A DNA stretch of 39,397 bases from an uncultured Acetatifactor sp. (GTDB lineage Bacteria; Bacillota; Clostridia; Lachnospirales; Lachnospiraceae), in assembly GCA_944384205.1 (NCBI GenBank), contig CALWSL010000025.1, positions 1-39,397 on the forward strand, in the 5' to 3' direction. The notes beneath the pieces were generated by a model. It did no database searches, had not been told where the DNA came from, and saw only the letters and a program-made list of their open reading frames with translations. Shown here piece after piece: positions 9,226 through 16,949 of this stretch (its first letter is position 1; each line of letters opens with the position of its first letter). The translations under genes and the position numbers were made by a program.

Positions 9226-10168
9226 TGCTTTTTCTCCTTATTACCAACCTTGCATACTGGGTTTTTTCTTTACCGTTCACGATTAACTTAAACCGCCCGC
9301 CATCAGATGTAAAATTTTTGTCAATTCCTAAAATATCAAACTGCTCCGGGTTATGTTTTGCCAGAAACGTAATGGGCACTCCCATTATTCCATAATAATC
9401 CTCTGGAATTCTTTCTGTATGGGATACTTCTATCGCATTACAATTGATATATTGCGGATATTCTTCCGGTGTATATCTCTTATATAAAATCATATCTTCA
9501 TGACGTTCAGGGTAATCCAAATTTGTGTACCAGCAAATATTTCCCATCCTACGCCACTTCACACCATTCTCATCAATCTTAAAATCCGTGTTTTTTTCTT
9601 CATACCAATCAGGGACACGAAACCAGAAGTGCCCGCTATTTCTTCCAAGCCATACCTCATCGTTCATTATTAGCGGCGTAATCTCTTTATAGGTTATATT
9701 ATTTATATTGCCTATCACAATAAAATTCTTTTTATATTCAATAAGTTGCGTAATAAATTCCCTGAACAGGCTAAACGGCGGGTTAGTAACGACTATATCC
9801 GCTTCTTTCAACAGTTCTATGCACTCCGGGCTTCTGAAATCGCCATTCTGTGAAAATTTTGTTTTTATCACATCATCTTCACTTATTTTCCCGTCTTTAG
9901 TAATATCTTTCATAAGCTCCAATTTATAAGTAGGCTTTTCTGTATCATAATGGGTTGCAATAAGTTTCTTTAGTCCGAGAAATTCAAAATTTATTGCAAA
10001 ATACTTCCAAAAATTAGACCATGTGGGGTCATCACAATTACACAGAACAACTTTATTCTTAAAATGATTTCTATAATATTTCAATTCATTCTCTATCATG
10101 GAAATCTGGGTATAAAATTCATCTTGCTTATTTCTCGCCGAATCAGTTAGATTACTATTTCCTGCCAC
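9194..10168 (-). CDS. EcoRI-family adenine-specific DNA methyltransferase
   Basis: Transfers a methyl group from S-adenosylmethionine to adenine in a DNA recognition site. The catalytic motif IV appears as VVTNPPFSLF at about residues 124-133. The N-terminus (NKQDEFYTQISMIENELKYY, then CNCDDPTWSNFWKYF) and C-terminus (YYGIMGVPITFLAKHNPEQF) match the EcoRI methylase family as I know it. I chose the GTG at 10,168 behind AGAGGAG; an upstream extension to 10,270 would cross the repeat at 10,216-10,230 and lacks a ribosome site. No EcoRI-type endonuclease is adjacent; the DUF262-HNH gene is in its place. GAATTC is not avoided in the window, so specificity cannot be inferred. Confidence 0.9.
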   Translation of the reverse strand: MAGNSNLTDSARNKQDEFYTQISMIENELKYYRNHFKNKVVLCNCDDPTWSNFWKYFAINFEFLGLKKLIATHYDTEKPTYKLELMKDITKDGKISEDDVIKTKFSQNGDFRSPECIELLKEADIVVTNPPFSLFREFITQLIEYKKNFIVIGNINNITYKEITPLIMNDEVWLGRNSGHFWFRVPDWYEEKNTDFKIDENGVKWRRMGNICWYTNLDYPERHEDMILYKRYTPEEYPQYINCNAIEVSHTERIPEDYYGIMGVPITFLAKHNPEQFDILGIDKNFTSDGGRFKLIVNGKEKTQYARLVIRRKSNGNQNARDSY

Positions 10169-10215
10169 TGACGTTCTCCTCTCTGAATTCTGTCCCCTTT
10201 TCACCTGTCGAAAAA

Positions 10216-10230
10216 GGTATACTTTATCAG
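10216..10230. repeat. 15-bp repeat arm upstream of methyltransferase
   Basis: GGTATACTTTATCAG. Its exact reverse complement occurs at 10,336-10,350, and a near-identical direct copy (one mismatch) forms the other half of that same near-palindrome. It overlaps a possible -10 box (TATACC on the minus strand) for the methyltransferase. Confidence 0.75.
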
Positions 10231-10335
10231 TTTGTTTGACCTTTATGTAATTTTTACAACAGTGTATCATAATTTTTATAAAAATTCATCATTTCTTGGA
10301 AAAAAATTACAAAAAAAGAAAAAGAAAAAACCTTT

Positions 10336-10357
10336 CTGATAAAGTATACCTTATCAG
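10336..10357. repeat. 22-bp near-palindrome after resolvase gene
   Basis: CTGATAA-AGTATACC-TTATCAG, centred on GTATAC, with only one mismatched pair. It lies 18 bases past the resolvase stop codon. Together with the copy at 10,216-10,230 it brackets about 105 bases of A-rich DNA. Both copies continue as TTATCAGTTT and then, a few bases on, ACCT, so a longer direct repeat of about 28 bases with mismatches also exists. It is either a resolvase crossover site or an operator. Confidence 0.7.
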
Positions 10358-10374
10358 TTTTATAACCTGTCTTT

Positions 10375-10983
10375 TCAATTGGATTTTTCGTATTTTACTG
10401 CCTTGCTGTAAAACGTCTTGGGCAGCATATTACAAGCTTTTGCTGCCTGTTCCATAGATATTTTCCCATTCCGCCACTCACTATGTACTTTGTAAAAATT
10501 ATCAGGTACCGGCAATGGCGGTCTGCCAAACTTTACTCCTCTTGCTTTTGCTGCAGCAATTCCTTCTGCCTGCCTTTGCTGAATATTCATTTTTTCATTT
10601 TCCGCAACATAGCTTAATAATGCAAGCACAATGTCACTGATAAATGTTCCTAACAGATTTTTCTCCCGTCTTGTGTCCAGCAATGGCATATCAATAATAA
10701 CGATATCAGCCCCCTTTTTCTTTGTAATAATTCTCCACTGTTCATTTAGGTCTTTGTAATTTCTCCCCAACCGGTCAATTGATTTCACAAATAGCACAGA
10801 ATGATTGTCTAACTTTTTAATCAACTTCTGATATTGTGGTCTTTCAAAATTTTTACCTGATTGTTTATCCATATAAATATTTTTCTCAGGTACACCCATT
10901 TCCAATAATGCTATCCGTTGCCTATCCTCATTCTGCTCTCTGGTGGATACACGCATATATCCATAAATTTTCATATTGCTCAT
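10375..10983 (-). CDS. small serine recombinase (resolvase/invertase family)
   Basis: A 202-residue protein with the catalytic N-terminus IYGYMRVSTREQNEDRQ (nucleophile Ser13), the conserved SIDRLGRNYKDL, the E-helix, and a C-terminal helix-turn-helix (ISMEQAAKACNMLPKTFY). This is the length of Tn3-type resolvases and Hin-type invertases. The start at 10,983 follows GGAGG; the frame extends upstream without a ribosome site. It lies upstream of the methyltransferase in the same direction, and a repeated near-palindrome flanks the intergenic DNA, giving it a plausible substrate. Confidence 0.9.
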   Translation of the reverse strand: MSNMKIYGYMRVSTREQNEDRQRIALLEMGVPEKNIYMDKQSGKNFERPQYQKLIKKLDNHSVLFVKSIDRLGRNYKDLNEQWRIITKKKGADIVIIDMPLLDTRREKNLLGTFISDIVLALLSYVAENEKMNIQQRQAEGIAAAKARGVKFGRPPLPVPDNFYKVHSEWRNGKISMEQAAKACNMLPKTFYSKAVKYEKSN

Positions 10984-11168
10984 AGTCAACCTCCGTAAAA
11001 TTCTTGTACAAATAATAAATATTTTATCAGAGTATCCCAGTTTTCTTACAAGCATATTTTTGCATTCTGACACCTTTTATTATTTACATTTAATAACTTT
11101 TGAGTTATTATATCCATATATCTAATTTTTTCCAAAAACTGTATGAAATGAAAAGGAACAATTCTCAG

Positions 11169-11408
11169 ATGAACGATACAGAACTCCAAGAATTAACATC
11201 AAAGCTCATTGCCGAAATCATCCGCACAAGACACGAACGCGGCATTTCACAAAAACAACTTGAAATACTAAGCGGAGTAAAACAACCTATTATTGCAAGA
11301 TTGGAAATCGGTACGGTTAATCCCAATCTGTCTACTTTAATGAAACTGCTAAGTTCAATGGGCAAAACCCTTACCGTTGTTCCCATTGAACAGGCTAACG
11401 TTAAGTGA
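11169..11408 (+). CDS. small Xre-family regulator
   Basis: A 79-residue helix-turn-helix protein (RTRHERGISQKQLEILSG, then KQPIIARLEIGTVNPNLSTL). Its size is close to restriction-modification controller proteins and to HigA-type antitoxins. The start at 11,169 has AAAAGGAA upstream; longer frames lack a site. It is divergent from the resolvase and sits next to a methyltransferase/nuclease operon, so it may control that operon. The near-palindromes at 10,216-10,357 would be candidate targets. A terminator follows at once. Confidence 0.8.
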   Translation: MNDTELQELTSKLIAEIIRTRHERGISQKQLEILSGVKQPIIARLEIGTVNPNLSTLMKLLSSMGKTLTVVPIEQANVK

Positions 11409-11420
11409 ATCCATAAATGC

Positions 11421-11460
11421 CATTTTGAGCGCGTGTGGGGCTCAAATGACTTCTTTTTTC
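11421..11460 (+). terminator. terminator after small Xre gene
   Basis: CATTTTGAGC/GCTCAAATG stem with one bulged T, followed by ACTTCTTTTTTC on the plus strand, 13 bases past the stop codon. Confidence 0.7.
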
Positions 11461-11534
11461 TTACATTTGAAGAAATTACTGCTAAACAATTTTAAGCCCT
11501 TATTTTCGATTTTACACGCCCAGAAGGAGTTCCT

Positions 11535-13130
11535 ATGAAAAATCATGACCTATACTGCGCCTATCTTCGTAAGAGCCGCGCGGATCGCGATGCAGAGCTG
11601 CAGGGTGCGGAAGAAACTTTAAAACGCCATGAACAAATTTTGACTGAATATGCCAGGAAGAATCATATCCATATTTCCCAATTTTACAAAGAAGTGGTAT
11701 CCGGTGACAGTATCGAAGCCAGACCCGAAATGCAAAGACTGTTAAACGATGTTGAAGCCGGAAAGTGGACAGGCGTCCTTGTCGTAGAAGTAGAACGTCT
11801 CGCCCGTGGAAATACAAAAGACCAGGGCATTGTTGCAGATGCTTTCAAATATTCCGGCACTAAAATCATTACCCCGACAAAGACCTATGACCCGGAAGAC
11901 GAATTTGACGAGGAATACTTTGAATTCGGACTGTTTATGAGCCGTCGAGAATATAAGACTATCAACCGGCGTCTGCAGCGGGGACGCATCGCATCTGTTA
12001 AACAGGGGAAATTTGTCGGCAGCACAGCTCCCTTCGGCTATAAAAAAGTCAAAATACCACATGACAAAGGATTTACCTTAGAGCCTATACCTTCCGAAGC
12101 GGAAGTTGTCCGTCAGGTCTTTCAATGGTATTGCTATGGAGAAACCCAGCCTGACGGTTCTGTCTGCCGCCTTGGGACGGATGCTATCGCTCTGAAACTG
12201 GATTGCCTGGGTATCAAACCCACTAATAACGAACACTGGTCCAAAGCAACCATTTCCGATATGCTGAAAAATGAAACCTACACAGGATATGTTTTCTTCG
12301 GCAAACAGAAGGATGTTAAGATTTCTACAAATGGAAAAATTGTAAGTGTAAGAAAGACCAATCCCGACTATATTCGCAGTAAAGGACTGCATCCTGCTAT
12401 TATCAGTCCGGAATTGTTTGAAGCTGCTCAACTTATACGCGCAGAAAACAAAAAAAATACCACTCCCTCCTGTGCCACCCTGCAAAATCCCTTATCCGGC
12501 ATCGTGTACTGTAAAAAATGCGGCAAAATGATGACGCGCCTGGCTCCCAACAGCCGCAACAAATATGCCACGCTTAAATGTCCGAACCGTTATTGCCATA
12601 ATGTGTCCAGTCCCATGTTTTTAATTGAAGAACAGATATTGCTTTTTTTAAAAAAGTGGCTGGAATCCTACGAATTAAATAATAATATCATCAATGTGCT
12701 GCCCGTTTCCCGGCAGATAAGCGACAAACAAAATATTGCTGCTAAAATCACAGAAAACATTACCGTTCTGGATGCACAGATGAATAAACTATATGATTTA
12801 TTGGAGCAAGGCGTTTATACTGTGGAAGTTTTTCAGAAAAGACAGGAAACACTGAGGGAGAATCGGAGACAGCAGGAAGAAAGTTATGCTAATATCTTGG
12901 CAGAAATAGACAGCTTGCGGTATGTGCAGCAGGAACAGGAACTGTTTATGCCCAAAATACGGAATCTATTGGATACCTATTACACTAATTCCGCAGAGGT
13001 TAACAATCGGATTTTGCATGAGATAATAGACATTGTTTATTACGAAAAAGACATGCCCAACCGTAAAGGGCAGCTTCATCATGCTAATTTCAGCCTTGAA
13101 ATATATCCTAAGATTCCCGGTAAAATGTAG
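11535..13130 (+). CDS. phage-type large serine integrase
   Basis: A 531-residue site-specific recombinase. The catalytic domain opens with YCAYLRKSRADRD (nucleophile Ser14) and contains VVEVERLARGNTKD. The recombinase domain follows at about residues 150-300, then a zinc ribbon (CKKCGKMMTRLA ... CPNRYCHN), and a long coiled coil near residues 390-480. It is preceded by AAGGAG. Its stop codon lies about 35 bases from the point where the chromosomal GH18 gene is interrupted, the usual position of such an integrase beside its attachment site. It drives insertion of the segment left of 13,170. Confidence 0.93.
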   Translation: MKNHDLYCAYLRKSRADRDAELQGAEETLKRHEQILTEYARKNHIHISQFYKEVVSGDSIEARPEMQRLLNDVEAGKWTGVLVVEVERLARGNTKDQGIVADAFKYSGTKIITPTKTYDPEDEFDEEYFEFGLFMSRREYKTINRRLQRGRIASVKQGKFVGSTAPFGYKKVKIPHDKGFTLEPIPSEAEVVRQVFQWYCYGETQPDGSVCRLGTDAIALKLDCLGIKPTNNEHWSKATISDMLKNETYTGYVFFGKQKDVKISTNGKIVSVRKTNPDYIRSKGLHPAIISPELFEAAQLIRAENKKNTTPSCATLQNPLSGIVYCKKCGKMMTRLAPNSRNKYATLKCPNRYCHNVSSPMFLIEEQILLFLKKWLESYELNNNIINVLPVSRQISDKQNIAAKITENITVLDAQMNKLYDLLEQGVYTVEVFQKRQETLRENRRQQEESYANILAEIDSLRYVQQEQELFMPKIRNLLDTYYTNSAEVNNRILHEIIDIVYYEKDMPNRKGQLHHANFSLEIYPKIPGKM

Positions 13131-13175
13131 GAAATATGCGGATTTTAAATACATATGACATCAATGTTTGTATGT
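13131..13175. other. attachment-site junction (right end of inserted element)
   Basis: Reading the GH18 gene on the minus strand, the family sequence MTYEWGYTY is intact up to about 13,168 and then gives way to Lys-His-stop, which is not family sequence. The integrase ends just to the left. The crossover therefore lies in or beside GGGGCTATACATAC on the minus strand. The other junction is outside the window. Confidence 0.7.
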
Positions 13176-13886
13176 ATAGCCCCACTCATAAGTCATCAGA
13201 AGCACGGAATCTGCTGCCTCGCCAAGCGCCGGATAATCCTTGCCTTCATACAATAACCCTGCCTGATCTGCACTGGTCTTCGGCGCCAGTGCCACAGAAG
13301 TATGATATCCGTTTGCCCGCATGGTTTCCGCCACCTGCCATACGAACGCAGTAAAAGCATCTCTGTCATCGGGTAAAATATATTCAAAATCAATATCTAC
13401 TCCTCCATACCCTTTTTCCTGCATCAGATAAAGCAAGTTCTGAATCAGATTCTGCGTATAGACAGGATTGTTAACCACAGAAGTAATCAACTGATTATTA
13501 AATCGTCCGTCCGGTCCCAAGGGTGTCAGCACAAGAACCGGTACGGTTCCATACTGCCATGCAGCCATAATCAAAGGCTCATCAGCCCATAACGGGGGGA
13601 CTAACTGCCCGTTACTGGTAAAGCCATAAGAAAAAACAGGAAGATAGGAAAGATACGGCAGGGTCTGCTGAAGCACCCATTCACTGATAAAAGGATACGC
13701 ATAACCTGTAACCGTAATTGCACGGCTCGGCGTCCGCACACCGCCGCCGATAAAAAGAGCCTGACCCACAGCCAGTTCATAGGGATACACAAGCTGATTA
13801 TCAAAAATCAGAAGCGAGACGTCTATTCCGTAATAGGATGCAATCAAATCTACCGTATCACCCGGCTGCACAACATAAATATCCAT
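13161..13886 (-). pseudogene. LysM-GH18 spore-cortex hydrolase, 3' half lost
   Basis: The 241 residues present comprise an N-terminal LysM domain (MDIYVVQPGDTVDLIASYYG, to about residue 48) and the first half of a glycoside hydrolase 18 barrel, with the catalytic motif GGVDIDFEYI (acid at Glu168). YaaH/SleL-type enzymes of this build act on N-acetylglucosamine bonds of spore peptidoglycan and are about 420-430 residues long. Here the frame ends two codons after MTYEWGYTY because an integrated element begins there. The start at 13,886 has GGAGAT upstream. The truncated product lacks the rest of the barrel and is unlikely to be active. Confidence 0.88.
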
Positions 13887-13971
13887 TTTTATCTCCATTT
13901 GGGATATACTTCTCCGCTTCTTCCTAATAGTATATGAAGCGCCCCTCTTACCGTGCTTTTCCGCCATATAA

Positions 13972-14009
13972 AACTCCGAAGATTTCATTCTCTGAAAATC
14001 CCCGGAGTT
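13972..14009 (-). terminator. terminator after small membrane protein
   Basis: AACTCCG/CGGAGTT stem with an inner GATTT/AAATC pair, just after the stop codon at 14,022 and ending in TTTTAT on the minus strand. It is followed by the LysM-GH18 gene. Confidence 0.6.
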
Positions 14010-14021
14010 ATTTTTGTTTAA

Positions 14022-14492
14022 CTACTTATCTTTTCTCTTCTTAGAATTCCGCTCATCAAAATACTTTTCATATCGGTCCAGCGGATTATCATCCTCCATA
14101 TCCTTATATTTTGGATTCGTCAGCACTCTCAGTACCATAGCGCCTCCGCCAAAAATAAAGACCAGCATAAGCAGATATTCATAGAGCGACGTGGGCTGCA
14201 TGTGTAACCGCGTATTCATGATAATCGCAGCTATAATGAGAATTACGCTGAGTACCGCACAAACCTTTGCCCAAAAGGAATCCGGCCTGGCAAACATCCA
14301 GACAACACAGGCGATAAACGGAACCACAATCAAACCGGAATTGAAATGAAAACTGCCAAAGGCAATCGTTCCGCCAAAGAAACCGGAGGAAACAGAAATC
14401 TTTGTAGTCAGCCAGTAAAGACCTGCCACTACCATAACCAGTCCGGCAAAAAATGTAAATAAATCATTGTCTTTTCTCTTTCTTCTCTTCAT
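14022..14492 (-). CDS. integral membrane protein of unknown function
   Basis: 156 residues with a basic N-terminus (MKRRKRKDNDLF), four hydrophobic segments (about residues 10-28, 52-68, 74-92, 104-123), and a charged cytoplasmic tail (YEKYFDERNSKKRKDK). Glycine-rich stretches between helices 1 and 2 (SSGFFGGTIAFGSFHFNSG) are distinctive. I recognise no family. It lies 32 bases after the esterase gene and may be co-transcribed with it. Confidence 0.75.
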   Translation of the reverse strand: MKRRKRKDNDLFTFFAGLVMVVAGLYWLTTKISVSSGFFGGTIAFGSFHFNSGLIVVPFIACVVWMFARPDSFWAKVCAVLSVILIIAAIIMNTRLHMQPTSLYEYLLMLVFIFGGGAMVLRVLTNPKYKDMEDDNPLDRYEKYFDERNSKKRKDK

Positions 14493-14524
14493 AGTGCCCC
14501 TCTTTCATTTTTAATTTTCTATTA

Positions 14525-15361
14525 TTATTCTCTGCCGATATTGCCGCTGTTGATTCCCTTGACACCGTTTTCCGTAGGAAGCCATTCTATCGCCTTTTTG
14601 ATATAAGTATCCCAAAAATCCCATTCATGGGCTCCGGGACCTACCTCAAAGGTCGCTTCCACAGAATTTTCTTTCAGGAAATCGGCAAAATCACGGTTCA
14701 CTTCCAGCAAGTGATCTTCGGAACCGCATGCTATGTATATCTTCGGAAGCTCCGCACCCTCTTCCAGCAATTTTTTGATAAGGTATCTCGGATTCTTATC
14801 ACTTTCCACTACCTCGTCCAGATTGCCAAAACAGCTTTCTATATAATCTCTTCTCTCAAAAAACATAGGCGAATCATTGGTACGCTCCGGAAAGGCTTCA
14901 ACAAACAAAGCGCCCGACAATGACACAATATACCCAAAGGTGTCATGATATTTCAGACCGTTGCGCATAGCTCCAAAACCACCCATGGAAAGACCGCCGA
15001 TAAAGGTATCCTCCCGCTTGTGAGAAAGCGGAAACATTTTTCTTGTCAGCTTCACCAATTCTTTACCTACAAATTCTCCATAAAAATTGTTTGCCTTCGG
15101 CTGGTCGATATAGAAAGCATTGTCTCCCGCCGGCATAACCACCACCAAATCATTTTCCTCGGCGTAACGCTGGATTCTGGTACCAACCACCCAATCCATA
15201 TAATTCCCCAAAACGCCATGCAGCAAATATAATGTCTTATAGGGTTTGTCCTCCCTCTCCGGCATTCCCGGAAATAAAAGCTTATCCACCGGCAGAATCA
15301 CATTCACCGGCACCTGCCGCATCAGCGATTGGGAATACAGGTTCATCTGTAAAAATGCCAT
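14525..15361 (-). CDS. alpha/beta-hydrolase, esterase D/EstA-like
   Basis: Predicted carboxylic-ester hydrolase (278 residues). The nucleophile elbow is GGLSMGGFGAM, the oxyanion region is LYLLHGVLGNYMDW, the acid lies in ACGSEDHLLEVNRDF, and the histidine is in GAHEWDFWDTYI. This is the arrangement of tributyrin esterases and acetyl/feruloyl esterases of the Esterase (PF00756) family. There is no signal peptide, so it is intracellular. GGAGG precedes the ATG at 15,361. The physiological substrate is not evident. Confidence 0.88.
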   Translation of the reverse strand: MAFLQMNLYSQSLMRQVPVNVILPVDKLLFPGMPEREDKPYKTLYLLHGVLGNYMDWVVGTRIQRYAEENDLVVVMPAGDNAFYIDQPKANNFYGEFVGKELVKLTRKMFPLSHKREDTFIGGLSMGGFGAMRNGLKYHDTFGYIVSLSGALFVEAFPERTNDSPMFFERRDYIESCFGNLDEVVESDKNPRYLIKKLLEEGAELPKIYIACGSEDHLLEVNRDFADFLKENSVEATFEVGPGAHEWDFWDTYIKKAIEWLPTENGVKGINSGNIGRE

Positions 15362-15408
15362 CTTCTTACCTCCTCCAAAACAGATTGTCCATATATTTTA
15401 TTATATCA

Positions 15409-16209
15409 TCAGACATCCGTCTTTGAAAGCTCATAACTCCATAAATTTTTAATCTGTCGCATTAAATCGTCCACATTCCAGGTTTTCTTACTGTTGATTT
15501 TGCTGTTGGGGTCCCGGACAATGATTTTTCCCTCCTCATCCACTCCCGAAAGCACAATGAAATGCCCCGATGTGGTAAAGTCTCCCGGTCCCATCACACA
15601 GATAACAGGGCTTCCAGCTTCCAGTTCCGCAATGATATGCTCCGCGTCAAAAATTACTTCGTCCGCAATCAGTCCCATCTGCGCCGCCCCTTCCGTCATC
15701 AGACTCCATGAGGAACCTGCTCCCGCCACATAATAGCCTGATTCTTCTGCCATATTGGCAGTCTTTAAGGGATTCCACTCTGTCTCACCGCTCAACCCAC
15801 ACCATACCATCGACAGACATGTGGGACCGCAGCCCGTCACCGCAAGAAAGTCACTGCCATACGTCTCATAACCCCAACGTTCATCCCATTGCAGAAATAA
15901 TGGGATGCTGCCCTCAGTCACTTCACCGGACAAATCGATTTCAAAATGCCTGTCCTTATTCTTCGGATAATTTATTACAAAGTCCTCTGTCTCAGGATTC
16001 TTTTCCAGTAACGCAATCAGACTTTCGGGATACCCCTCTTCTTCCAGCTTGTCCGTCTTTAGAACACCTATGCTTTTATATGCTTTCACCGTAATTACAA
16101 GCACTGCTGCCAACATCCCCAGCACTATACATCTGCACCCGAACCGAATAAGCCGCCTTATCAGACGTTTCCTTCGGTTCATCTTCTTTTTTCTGCGTCT
16201 CTGTTCCAT
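15409..16209 (-). CDS. membrane-anchored C39-like cysteine peptidase
   Basis: 266 residues. A very basic N-terminus (RRRKKKMNRRKRLIRRLIRF) precedes one membrane segment at about residues 28-44. The outer domain resembles Peptidase_C39_2: catalytic Cys in AVTGCGPTCLSMV, His in TSGHFIVLSGVD, and Asp/Asn in IIVRDPNSKIN. It probably cleaves peptides or cell-wall-associated proteins outside the membrane; no bacteriocin genes are adjacent, so processing of a leader peptide is unsupported. The start follows GAGG. A large inverted-repeat structure lies upstream. Confidence 0.82.
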   Translation of the reverse strand: MEQRRRKKKMNRRKRLIRRLIRFGCRCIVLGMLAAVLVITVKAYKSIGVLKTDKLEEEGYPESLIALLEKNPETEDFVINYPKNKDRHFEIDLSGEVTEGSIPLFLQWDERWGYETYGSDFLAVTGCGPTCLSMVWCGLSGETEWNPLKTANMAEESGYYVAGAGSSWSLMTEGAAQMGLIADEVIFDAEHIIAELEAGSPVICVMGPGDFTTSGHFIVLSGVDEEGKIIVRDPNSKINSKKTWNVDDLMRQIKNLWSYELSKTDV

Positions 16210-16213
16210 AAAT

Positions 16214-16312
16214 AAACCTCGTTATCCTTTGATTCCTATACTTCGTTATTGATAATTGTGGAATTTGTGTTCCACAATTACCATATTTAGTATATCAAAA
16301 ATGGCGAGGTTT
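16214..16312. repeat. nested inverted repeat upstream of C39 peptidase
   Basis: Outer arms AAACCTCG (16,214-16,221) and CGAGGTTT (16,305-16,312) enclose a perfect 11-bp palindrome TAATTGTGGAA/TTCCACAATTA (16,253-16,263 and 16,270-16,280). The outer arm overlaps the ribosome site of the peptidase gene. This could be a small intergenic repeat element or a leader structure that hides the ribosome site. Confidence 0.5.
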
Positions 16313-16367
16313 GTTTTTTAAGATATCCTCTTGAAGTTTTTAAGATTTTATTACGATACTTTCTATG

Positions 16368-16877
16368 TTACACCGGATTCGTAATCTCCAGTTCCTTACA
16401 GCTCCAGTCTTCACCCATCACATGATAAATTTCGGTCTTCTCTAAAGCCACGTCCTGAAATCCAACGGCTTTGTAACAACAATAGGCAGGCTCATTATTC
16501 TCAAATACACCCAGAGAAACCTTCTCGACCTTTAAAATTTCAAAAGCATATTTCAATGCCAGGGTAAGCATTTCCTTGCCATATCCTTTTCCCCTCTTTG
16601 TGTCATCCACAATGACAAAGCCAAATCTTAAAGCCTTTTTATCTTTATCTGTAAAACGCATAATCAAATGTCCGACCACACCGCTCTCATCAAAAGCAGT
16701 CATTGCATAAAAATCGTCCGCATCTGCTGTTTCTGCATATTGCCGGTTCATATCATCGGCACTTATAGGATAACTCTCATATCTGTCAGCGCACCATTTG
16801 CGAAATGCCACCTCATCCTGAATCCAGCTTACAATATACTTTGCATCACAGTTCTTATATGGTCTCAGTCTCAGCAT
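16368..16877 (-). CDS. GNAT-family N-acetyltransferase
   Basis: 169 residues of the RimJ/RimL-like GNAT fold. Acetyl-CoA binding motif A is seen as FVIVDDTKRGKGYGKEML, and motif B-like VSLGVFENNEPAYCCYKAVG follows. The N-terminus LRLRPYKNCDAKYIVSWI is typical of the 'surrounding-residue' acetyltransferases. The start at 16,877 is set by CGGAGG eight bases upstream. The substrate is unknown. It stands apart from RadA, with a 72-base gap. Confidence 0.87.
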   Translation of the reverse strand: MLRLRPYKNCDAKYIVSWIQDEVAFRKWCADRYESYPISADDMNRQYAETADADDFYAMTAFDESGVVGHLIMRFTDKDKKALRFGFVIVDDTKRGKGYGKEMLTLALKYAFEILKVEKVSLGVFENNEPAYCCYKAVGFQDVALEKTEIYHVMGEDWSCKELEITNPV

Positions 16878-16949
16878 GCCGTCACCTCCGTAGGGAATAC
16901 GAAACAATTACCTTAATCTATTTTGCTGCTACAATTTGTCAACAAAAGC

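Noticed and set aside
9194-10168. Inferring GAATTC specificity for the methyltransferase from site avoidance
   Set aside because: GAATTC occurs at many places in the window, including within the methyltransferase leader, so there is no depletion to support it.
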